Source: Chloroflexota bacterium (GTDB lineage Bacteria > Chloroflexota > Anaerolineae > Anaerolineales > Anaerolineaceae). Taken from it: a DNA stretch of 64,000 nt. Below are positions 18,013 to 24,575 of this stretch, piece by piece. Positions within the stretch are counted from its first letter, which is position 1, and each line of letters starts with the position of its first letter. The translations under genes and the position numbers were made by a program. A model generated the notes under the pieces. The model saw only the letters and a list, made by a program, of their open reading frames with translations. It did no database searches and had not been told where the DNA came from. The stretch spans positions 873,744 through 937,743 of the forward strand of contig SLTK01000009.1 of NCBI GenBank assembly GCA_004347695.1. The letters run 5' to 3'.

Positions 18013-18187
18013 AAGGACCCCGCCGTGCCGTGTGCCGCATAGTTTTGAACCTGCTTTCGCAGGCGGGGCCCTCCAGCCCTGATCAGCCTTGGCCGAAGCC
18101 TATCGCGTCACAGGATTGATGTGGGCCCCTTTAAGGGGGTGTTGGCTCAAAACCGGTCGTGCTGCATCACGAACACAGCAGGGCTAA
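18013..18187 (-). ncRNA. ssrS: Probable 6S RNA
   Basis: A non-coding stretch of about 175 bases that folds into the single long rod with a central bubble typical of 6S RNA, the RNA that mimics an open promoter and binds sigma70-RNA polymerase. On the minus strand the closing stem pairs CCCTGCTGTG (18174-18183) with CACGGCGGGG (18018-18027). An inner stem pairs GTTTTGAGCC (18144-18153) with GGTTCAAAAC (18042-18051). Further in, GGGGCCC (18123-18129) pairs with GGGCCCC (18065-18071), and a GGC-TTCG-GCC tip lies at 18091-18100. Two G-U pairs in the closing stem exist only on the minus strand, which sets the orientation. The 5' end CCTGCTGTGTTCG resembles Bacillus 6S starts from memory. A TATAAA at 18192-18197 is placed to start the RNA near 18185. 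Confidence 0.7.
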
Positions 18188-18444
18188 TCAATTTATATCA
18201 CAAAAATAAATGACTGGGTAGGATGAACGTGTCAAGGGGCGGAAGGTGTGGGCTTCATGAAAGCATGAGGGGTTTTGGTCACCTCTATTGCAACGACAAC
18301 GCATACAATTGTCATGGAGGAACGAAGCCATCTTCGCCAACCGGCGATAACTAACGTGCATTGCCGTTGGTGCTGTTATTGCCAGCGCAAATTGCTTCAG
18401 TCGGCTCTTGACCCCCATCGCCATGATAGTGCACTCTTATCATA

Positions 18445-18473
18445 TTGACAGGCTCTTCCGTGCAGCCTATACT
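18445..18473 (+). promoter_or_regulatory. Consensus sigma70 promoter of thpR
   Basis: TTGACA (18445-18450), a 17-bp spacer and TATACT (18468-18473) lie on the + strand. Transcription should begin near 18480, after the first possible in-frame start at 18408, which shows that thpR starts downstream at the GTG at 18501. The interval between the 6S RNA and this promoter (about 18240-18440) holds nothing I can assign. Confidence 0.8.
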
Positions 18474-18500
18474 GGTCAAAACAAAAATGTGGAGCTGCCT

Positions 18501-19088
18501 GTGGACGTCATTCGCGCTTTCATCGCCATCGAACTAAGCCCTGATATCCGCCTGCAACTGGGACAGTTAATTCAAAAATTCAGGGCGCTGCGTATCCAGG
18601 CGGTGCGCTGGGTGGCAGTCGAAAACATTCATCTGACGCTAAAATTTCTCGGTGATACAAATCGGACCGACCTGGACAAACTATCCATAATTCTACTATC
18701 AAGGTCTGCTGAATTTTCGCCTATACCATTCCAGGTGGGCGGAATGGGTGCCTTCCCCAATAATCGCAAACCGCGGGTGGTCTGGGTCGGTTTGCAGACA
18801 TCAGCAGCATTACAGCAATTGCAGAGCGCCATCGAGGACGCCGCCACCCAAATAGGCATCCCCACTGAAGAACGCGGATTTTCACCGCATCTTACGCTAG
18901 GCCGGGTGCGAAATGATGTTTCGCCGGCGGACCTTCAAACTCTTGGCAGCGCTTTGACCGCCATGCAGGCCAGCGACTTTGGCTTCATGACCGCGGCATC
19001 CTTCACGCTTTTCCGCAGCGACCTGCGCCAACAGGGAGCGCTGTATACGCCTTTGGCTCATTTTCCCCTCACCGGATCAGACAAGTGA
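18501..19088 (+). CDS. thpR: RNA 2',3'-cyclic phosphodiesterase (2'-5' RNA ligase family)
   Basis: A 195-residue 2H phosphoesterase. Both catalytic motifs of the family (H-x-T-x-hydrophobic) are present: HLTLKFLG in the first half and HLTLGRVR in the second. The enzyme opens 2',3'-cyclic phosphates on RNA; a role in tRNA ligation was the historical name. The frame is open back to 18408, but a consensus promoter ends at 18473 and GGAG stands six bases before the GTG at 18501, giving the family's usual length and N-terminus VIRAFIAIEL. rsfS follows after about 75 bp. Confidence 0.9.
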   Translation: MDVIRAFIAIELSPDIRLQLGQLIQKFRALRIQAVRWVAVENIHLTLKFLGDTNRTDLDKLSIILLSRSAEFSPIPFQVGGMGAFPNNRKPRVVWVGLQTSAALQQLQSAIEDAATQIGIPTEERGFSPHLTLGRVRNDVSPADLQTLGSALTAMQASDFGFMTAASFTLFRSDLRQQGALYTPLAHFPLTGSDK

Positions 19089-19162
19089 CGCACGCATTGC
19101 TTTTCGCATCCGAACTATGTTAAAATGATCGCTAAATCAAAATCTTGAAGAAGAGGTGCCAA

Positions 19163-19507
19163 CTGAACACTTTGGAAGTCGCTCGCAGCGTCATGAATGC
19201 ATTGGAAGACAAGAAGGGGGAAGATATATTGCTCCTGGACATCCAGGAAATTTCTTCATTCGCAGATTATTTCATCATTTGCACCGGCACCAGTGATCGA
19301 ATGCTGGATGCGCTGGCTGAAGAAGCGTCGCAGGACGCCAAAAAGAATTTTCAAATCAATGGTCGCATCGAGGGCGCTCCGCGTTCAGGCTGGGTAGTGG
19401 TTGACCTGGGGGATGTGGTTGTCCATTTATTTTCGCCGGAACAGCGCGATTATTATCGCCTGGAAGAGTTGTGGTCACAGGGTAAAGTCCTGGTCAGACT
19501 GCAATAG
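19163..19507 (+). CDS. rsfS: Ribosomal silencing factor RsfS
   Basis: A 114-residue member of the RsfS/Iojap family, which binds ribosomal protein uL14 (L14) and blocks subunit joining when nutrients are scarce. The family blocks are clear: EDILLLDI, ADYFIICTGTSDRMLDALAE, GWVVVDLGDVVVHLFSPEQRDYYRLEELW. The frame extends to a TTG at 19145, but the only good ribosome-binding site (GAGGTG) fits a CTG at 19163, giving the usual N-terminus NTLEVARSV. An ATG is absent. CTG starts are rare, so the TTG codons at 19145 or 19172 remain possible. Confidence 0.92.
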   Translation: MNTLEVARSVMNALEDKKGEDILLLDIQEISSFADYFIICTGTSDRMLDALAEEASQDAKKNFQINGRIEGAPRSGWVVVDLGDVVVHLFSPEQRDYYRLEELWSQGKVLVRLQ

Positions 19508-20008
19508 ACTGGCAAGCGGACGTGGAAACAATCAGCTTTCAAGCTATGTGCCAGAAAATGAATGCAAGCGTTGTGAGGATAGATTTGTCATGTTGCCCGC
19601 AGGGCACTCTGGAGTGAGGGCTAGTTTTCAGCCCGAAACATCTCGTTTGTTGCGCCAGAGATCCTGCGCGGAATGTTTATGGGGCAGGTTAAAAACTGCC
19701 TTGTGAGTAGCACGGAGATTCGTTGGTTTTGTAGGGAATGGGCTTGCCCATTCCGCGTACCCTGGCTTCGACAAGCTCAATCACAGATTGCCCTGTGGGC
19801 AGCCAACGGGTCCTTACAAGCCTGGCGAAACGTTTACGCAATCCCTGGCTTAGACAAGCTCAATCACAGATTGCCCTGCGGGCAGCCAGCGGGTTAAGTG
19901 TTCCTTTACTGCTCCTGGCGTAATGTATACGCGAGCCCTGAGCTTGTCGAAGGGCAGTCTCCAGGCTTTGACAGGCTCACCTAGCGAGCCAGGCTGTTCT
20001 CTCACCGC
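19508..20008. repeat. Gene-free interval with direct repeats and palindromes
   Basis: This 500-bp gap between rsfS and the convergent ctaA-ctaB gene has no credible gene. It holds a 51-bp direct repeat with few mismatches (19761-19811 and 19844-19894), a perfect 20-bp palindrome GGAATGGGCTTGCCCATTCC (19735-19754), and one copy in the other orientation of the motif CCCTGAGCTTGTCGAAGGG (19936-19954). The repeats contain ACAAGCTCAATCACAG and part of that same motif family (TTCGACAAGCTCA). Such motifs are known as dispersed intergenic repeats in many bacteria. No terminal repeats or transposase remnants are seen. Confidence 0.75.
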
Positions 20009-21808
20009 CTAAACCAACACATCCAAAACCAGCGCCAGGAATATGAACGCCAGGTACATGCTCGAATAGCGGTACATCGTCCACGCCACTTTGTTCCCCG
20101 GTTTACGTAACACATTCCAGGCGGCATAAATCAACCACATGCCAAGCACCACGGCTGAAACCAGGAACAGGCTGCCCGTCATTTTGAAAAGCGGCATCAG
20201 CAAAGTGAGCGCGACCAGTTCGAGTGTGTAAACAAAGATCTGGATGCGGGTGTGCTGCTCGCCTTTGACTACCGGCAGCATGGGCACGCCGGCGCGGGCA
20301 TAATCATTCTTGCGCACAATGGCCAATGCCCAAAAATGCGGCGGCGTCCACATATATACGATGGCGAAAAGAAACAGCGACGGCACGTTCAGTGATCCTG
20401 TTGCAGCAGCCCAACCCACCAGCGGCGGGATGGCGCCCGCACCGCCGCCAATGACAATATTTTGCACGGTTGCATGCTTCAGCCACACACTGTACAGCAG
20501 CACGTAATAGATCATTCCTGCCAACGAAAGCACTGCGGCTAACAGGTTAACAAAGCCCGCCAGAATGAAAAAGGCTGCCAGGCAGGCTCCCAACCCGTAA
20601 GCCAGCCCCTCGGCAGCGGTCAGCGCGCCAGAAGGCAGCGGACGGTTAGCCGTGCGCTGCATGTTCCCGTCGATCTTGCGATCGATGACCTGGTTCAATG
20701 CAGACGACCCGCCTGCCGCCAGCGCTCCGCCCAGCATCGTCCAAAAGGCCAGCCAGAAACCAGGCATTTGTTTGCCGCCCACCACCATTCCGGCAAAAGT
20801 GGTGACCAGCAGCAGAACGACAATGATCGGTTTGTTGAGCATCAGAAATGCTTTGAAGCGTTTTAAACCCGCCGGACGGGCTGCTTGCTCGACTGGGACA
20901 GCATTTTCCTTTTCCCCGACTGCAGCGATGAGGGTCATTACCAGCGCCGCCCACAAAGCAGCTGTAGCCGCAGCATGCAGCGCCACCAGATCAAGAGGGT
21001 AAGCGCGGCTCACTTTGAGCGCGCTGATAAGTACCTGCCCGGCAAACAGCAGCCCGACGGCCGTGGCGCTGGTGAGAATAACCGGCTGCCGGAATTGGCT
21101 GCGCCAGGCGGTTATAAACAGGGCCGCTACCAGAACGCCGGCTGCCAGGGTTAAAACACGATGCGAGAAGGCCAGCCAGCCAGTCGCGTTGTCCGGTAAC
21201 CCACCGGAGCAAAGCGGCCACCCTGCGCAGGCCGGTCCGCCACCTGCAGCCGCCAGCCACGCCCCGGAGACCATTAACATAAGTACTGCCAGGCTGGTGA
21301 TCGCGGCCAGCTTCGCGAAAACCGAGCTGAAGGAAATAGGCGTCTGGGCTTCACCGGCAAGATTTCCCAGCCCGGCAGCCGCGGTGACCAGAGCCATGAT
21401 CACCAGCGCCAGGCCAAGATGCAAATTGGACAACCAGGCAGCAGTCAGGCTGCTGACCAGGCTTCCGCCTAACACGGTTTCAGCCAGGATGCCAAACAGC
21501 GCTGCTGCCAGCAAAATTCGTACACTACGGCGCATCGCCCGCCGGGTAAATGCCCAGGTTGTAATTCCCAGCACCGTCAGCGCCGCAGTAGCAGCCAATA
21601 CTCGATGAGTCATTTCCAGTTGAGCGGCCAAACCGGTCGGTATGCCCCACTGGCCGTAACAGGTCGGCCAATCCGGGCAGGCGCCCTCGGCTCCGTCAAA
21701 TCTCACCAGATAACCCGCCATAACGACTAAAAAAGTCAGTACCGCTGCGGCAATCAAGGCCCGTTGGAACGGATCTTTGTGCTGGTTCACGATATTCATT
21801 TCTTTCAT
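20009..21808 (-). CDS. ctaA-ctaB: Fused heme A synthase (CtaA) and heme O synthase (CtaB)
   Basis: A 599-residue membrane fusion. The N-terminal half is a CtaA/Cox15-type heme A synthase of eight helices with CPDWPTC, THRVLA, CAGWPLC and SHRVLT (Cys pairs and heme-binding His). After a linker near residue 300, the C-terminal half is a UbiA-fold CtaB/Cox10 protoheme farnesyltransferase with the Asp-rich motif NQVIDRKIDGNMQRTANRPL. Together they turn heme B into heme O and then heme A for the oxidase in this operon. The frame extends upstream to 21868, inside the SURF1 gene; ATG 21808 follows GGGGGAG at good spacing, four bases after the SURF1 stop. It is the last gene of the oxidase operon. 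Confidence 0.93.
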   Translation of the reverse strand: MKEMNIVNQHKDPFQRALIAAAVLTFLVVMAGYLVRFDGAEGACPDWPTCYGQWGIPTGLAAQLEMTHRVLAATAALTVLGITTWAFTRRAMRRSVRILLAAALFGILAETVLGGSLVSSLTAAWLSNLHLGLALVIMALVTAAAGLGNLAGEAQTPISFSSVFAKLAAITSLAVLMLMVSGAWLAAAGGGPACAGWPLCSGGLPDNATGWLAFSHRVLTLAAGVLVAALFITAWRSQFRQPVILTSATAVGLLFAGQVLISALKVSRAYPLDLVALHAAATAALWAALVMTLIAAVGEKENAVPVEQAARPAGLKRFKAFLMLNKPIIVVLLLVTTFAGMVVGGKQMPGFWLAFWTMLGGALAAGGSSALNQVIDRKIDGNMQRTANRPLPSGALTAAEGLAYGLGACLAAFFILAGFVNLLAAVLSLAGMIYYVLLYSVWLKHATVQNIVIGGGAGAIPPLVGWAAATGSLNVPSLFLFAIVYMWTPPHFWALAIVRKNDYARAGVPMLPVVKGEQHTRIQIFVYTLELVALTLLMPLFKMTGSLFLVSAVVLGMWLIYAAWNVLRKPGNKVAWTMYRYSSMYLAFIFLALVLDVLV

Positions 21809-21812
21809 CTCT

Positions 21813-22616
21813 TTAACTCCCCCGGCCAACTTCGGTTTGTCCGGTAATGACTTTCGGCTGGTTTTCAACCTGACGGGATTGCCTGGCTAACTGCCGGCGC
21901 ACGAAAAAGGGATACCCCAGACTCAGAATGGTCGCAAATGTGAACCATTGCAAGGCATAGCCCAGGTGCGGACCTTCGCTGATTTCAATTTCCGGCAGGC
22001 TGCGGTATGGCAGGCCAGTCCAGGCAATATCGGGCGCCTGGTCGATATAAATCGGCAAAAGCCTTAATCCAGACTGTGCCGTAACCCGTGGCACATTGAC
22101 CACGTTCCAGGCGTCCAGGCGCGTCTCGCCGGGCGCCAGGGTCGGGTCGGGAACACCGCCAAAATCTGGCTTTTCCAGCGAGCGCCGGATCATGCCCTGC
22201 ACAGACACTGTGCCTGTCTCATAATATTTTTCCCGGTCAGCCGCGTCTTCGAATGGGATCCAGCCGCGGTCAACCAGCACGTACCATTCCGTGCCGGAAA
22301 CTTGCAGCGGCGTCAGCACATGAAACCCCAGCCGGTTGTCCCACACCTGGTTGCGCAGCAGCACTTCCTGGCTAAAATCGTATCGACCTGTCACTGTCAC
22401 ACTGCGGTATTCCATGTCGTACAAATCTTCCACCGGTTGGCTGGCATTTAGATCCAACGCCGGTGCGGTCATTTGCGCAGTTGCGCGGGCATTGAAAGCT
22501 CGCCGCCATTCCAACCGATCCAATTGCCAGATTCCTAGGCGAATCAAAACGCCCACACCGGCAATGACCAGCAGCGTCGTAATGATCCAGCGAAAAGTGA
22601 GCAGGCGTTTCAACAT
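21813..22616 (-). CDS. SURF1-family cytochrome oxidase assembly protein
   Basis: A 267-residue SURF1/Shy1-like protein. It has one membrane helix at each end (about 10-28 and 218-238) around an extracytoplasmic domain, with the family motif LGIWQLDRLEWR and the block YYVLVDRGWIP (in the protein as EWYVLVDRGWIP). Bacterial SURF1 helps deliver heme A to subunit I. It lies between the cupredoxin-like protein (9-bp gap) and the ctaA-ctaB fusion (4-bp gap), fitting a role in oxidase assembly. Confidence 0.9.
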   Translation of the reverse strand: MLKRLLTFRWIITTLLVIAGVGVLIRLGIWQLDRLEWRRAFNARATAQMTAPALDLNASQPVEDLYDMEYRSVTVTGRYDFSQEVLLRNQVWDNRLGFHVLTPLQVSGTEWYVLVDRGWIPFEDAADREKYYETGTVSVQGMIRRSLEKPDFGGVPDPTLAPGETRLDAWNVVNVPRVTAQSGLRLLPIYIDQAPDIAWTGLPYRSLPEIEISEGPHLGYALQWFTFATILSLGYPFFVRRQLARQSRQVENQPKVITGQTEVGRGS

Positions 22617-22625
22617 GATCCGGTC

Positions 22626-23141
22626 TCAAGGCTCCGAGGCAGGCTGGGTTGGGTTTGCCGGCATGGGAATGGCGATCAGCGAATACAGCCAGACCAGTAT
22701 CCAGGTTGGCAATCCAATGGAAAGGATTCCCATTACTCTATCGGAAGCTTTCGCACGCGCAAACACCTCGATATCGACGCTCTGCGACGCCTGAAAGGTG
22801 CAGGATAAGCTGTATTTGCTCGGCCGGTCGAGCGTGAGCACGCTGGATGATTCGGCTGGAATCCAAAGCGGGCCCAGTTGGTGACTGACCGAATCCATGT
22901 TGCGCACGATGATCTGGTCATCCTCGGCAAAACGCATATCAGGCAGCGCCGGGCCGGGTTTTCCCCGGGCAATTTCCGCAGCAGTGCCGGGTGGAATCAG
23001 AATTTCGATCTGCCGCGGGGCGCGGTCCGACTGGTTTTTGACCATCTGGTACGATAGCTCCGCCACCAGGTAAGCAAAAGCCATGCTGATTAGCAAACTG
23101 ATTCCAAGGCGGATTAAGGCGGCGCGCACCAGAGGGCTCAT
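22626..23141 (-). CDS. Two-helix membrane protein with degenerate cupredoxin-like domain
   Basis: A 171-residue protein I cannot assign to a named family. It has membrane helices at about 8-28 and 136-158, leaving residues 35-130 outside the membrane. That segment reads like a cupredoxin: IEILIPPGTA, ALPDMRFAEDDQIIVRNMD, then His87 in SVSHQLG and Cys114 in SLSCTF. The second His and the Met of a type 1 copper site are missing (Gln replaces His after Cys-x-x). It sits between SCO (1-bp gap) and SURF1 (9-bp gap) in the oxidase operon, so a role in copper delivery or assembly is likely but unproven. Confidence 0.75.
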   Translation of the reverse strand: MSPLVRAALIRLGISLLISMAFAYLVAELSYQMVKNQSDRAPRQIEILIPPGTAAEIARGKPGPALPDMRFAEDDQIIVRNMDSVSHQLGPLWIPAESSSVLTLDRPSKYSLSCTFQASQSVDIEVFARAKASDRVMGILSIGLPTWILVWLYSLIAIPMPANPTQPASEP

Positions 23142-23142
23142 T

Positions 23143-23742
23143 TCATTTTTCTTTCAATAAAAAACGGATGTCGGCCGTCAAATCTTCAACCGGCGTACCA
23201 TAAGGGTAAGTCACTCGCAGCCGATTGGTGGTATCCACCAGATATACACGAGACGAATGGTCCACCTGATATCCAGCTGTGCCGTCGGATTCTGTGATCT
23301 TCCGGTAAACACCATACCCTTGCCAGACCGGTTCAAGCTCTGCTTCACTGCCCGAAAGACCAATGAATTGGGGATCAAAACCGGCGGCATAAGCCTGTGA
23401 AGCTTCGGGTGTATCGCGCTGTGGATCGACAGTGATGAAAACAAATGCCATCTGGTCAGCTTTTTCACCCAGGTCAGCTTTGACGCGATTAAAGTCCGCC
23501 AGCGTGGTCGGACAAACATCCATGCAGGAAGTGAAGCCAAAGAAGAGAAGCACGACCTTGCCCTCGAGCGCGTTCATCTGAAACTCGGAACCATCTGCGC
23601 TCTTCAGGTTGATTGCCGGCGCCGGCACATTGGATGTGATTTCCGAGCCATGCAGTTCGTATGGGCGCGCAAACGCCGTTGCCCAGACCAGCAGCATCAC
23701 TGCCAGGAACCCCACCACTCCAAACAAGATTGTGCGCTGCAT
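23143..23742 (-). CDS. SCO1/SenC-family copper chaperone for cytochrome oxidase
   Basis: A 199-residue thioredoxin-fold protein anchored by one N-terminal helix (about 5-23). The copper ligands of SCO proteins are all present: Cys73 and Cys77 in TSCMDVCPTT and His162 in VDHSSRVYLVD. SCO proteins load or reduce the CuA site of subunit II, which here is encoded by the first gene of the operon. It is followed after one base by the cupredoxin-like protein gene and preceded by ctaE after a 57-bp gap. Confidence 0.93.
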   Translation of the reverse strand: MQRTILFGVVGFLAVMLLVWATAFARPYELHGSEITSNVPAPAINLKSADGSEFQMNALEGKVVLLFFGFTSCMDVCPTTLADFNRVKADLGEKADQMAFVFITVDPQRDTPEASQAYAAGFDPQFIGLSGSEAELEPVWQGYGVYRKITESDGTAGYQVDHSSRVYLVDTTNRLRVTYPYGTPVEDLTADIRFLLKEK

Positions 23743-23799
23743 TTCTTACCTTTCTAATGGGTCCGGCAACTCCCCTCGTTCGCCGGATAACAATTCTGG

Positions 23800-24369
23800 T
23801 TAAACCGTCCCGATCAGGTACAGCGCCGGGTAGAAGAAAATCCAGATCAGGTCGACAAAGTGCCAGTAATTGGCAGCAGCTTCCACCGCCCAATGCTTTT
23901 CAGGGCTGTACCGGCCTTTTATGCCATTGCGTAGAATGATAAAAAGGAAGACCACTCCGGTGAGCACATGAAAAGCGTGCATTCCGGTCATCATATAGAA
24001 CATCGCGCCTTCAACGCCGTCCGCCGGGCCAAAGGGCGCCAAACCCCATTCGAAACCAACCACGCCAACGAGGAAAACAATCCCAAGCAGCATGGTAATC
24101 AATGTGCTGGTTACAAAAGCTTTACGATTGCCTTGCGAAATTTGCACTTCAGCGCGATTCATGAAAAAGCTGGAGATCAACAGCACCGAGGTGACGATCA
24201 AACCCAGGCCCTGTTCCAAGTGCGGGCGCTTGTCACCTAACAGGTAGAAACGCGACACCAGCAGCGCTGCGAACACAAACGCGTCAGACAGGAAAAACAG
24301 CCACAACCCAACCCGGGCGGTGCCAATCTTATAAGCCCGTTTTTCTAGTGTGGTCGCAGGCGTATTCAT
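23800..24369 (-). CDS. ctaE: Cytochrome c oxidase subunit III
   Basis: A 189-residue heme-copper oxidase subunit III of the short, five-helix bacterial type. It shows the family blocks GLWLFFLSDAFVFAALL, GMHAFHVLTGVVFL and ANYWHFVDLIWIFFYPALYL. It stabilises subunit I; it carries no metal. Its ATG overlaps the ctaF stop by four bases (ATGA), indicating translational coupling. Confidence 0.93.
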   Translation of the reverse strand: MNTPATTLEKRAYKIGTARVGLWLFFLSDAFVFAALLVSRFYLLGDKRPHLEQGLGLIVTSVLLISSFFMNRAEVQISQGNRKAFVTSTLITMLLGIVFLVGVVGFEWGLAPFGPADGVEGAMFYMMTGMHAFHVLTGVVFLFIILRNGIKGRYSPEKHWAVEAAANYWHFVDLIWIFFYPALYLIGTV

Positions 24370-24575
24370 TCATGGCCTCCTTCGCTGCCCGAGAGGCGGG
24401 CGATGTGCATAAAATAAACCAGTACCAGGGCGCCTTTGAAAATGGCAATCACCCATAAGAAGATGGTCGGCGCTTCGTTCGTGCCAATGACGTACTCCAC
24501 CGCAGTGAGGATCGCCAGTGCCAGGAAAACCATCACACCACGGCGTAATTCAGACATCGGTTTATTCTTATCCAT
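24366..24575 (-). CDS. ctaF: Cytochrome c oxidase subunit IV (prokaryotic type)
   Basis: A 69-residue protein with two membrane helices (about 12-30 and 38-58) and the motif KGALVLVYFMHI typical of the prokaryotic subunit IV. Its start overlaps the end of ctaD by 8 bp and its stop overlaps ctaE by 4 bp. Size, position and motif agree; the function is a small structural subunit. Confidence 0.9.
   Translation of the reverse strand: MDKNKPMSELRRGVMVFLALAILTAVEYVIGTNEAPTIFLWVIAIFKGALVLVYFMHIARLSGSEGGHE

Noticed and set aside
18013-18187. SRP RNA, tmRNA or RNase P RNA as identity of the structured RNA
   Set aside because: No GGAAG/GNRA SRP domain IV signature, no tRNA-like ends or tag frame, and no RNase P core sequence.
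18188-18424. 78-codon open frame on the minus strand upstream of the 6S RNA
   Set aside because: No ribosome-binding site, no motif, and it covers the divergent promoter region.
19508-20008. Mobile element or CRISPR array
   Set aside because: Only two direct repeats without regular spacers, no terminal inverted repeats and no transposase fragment.
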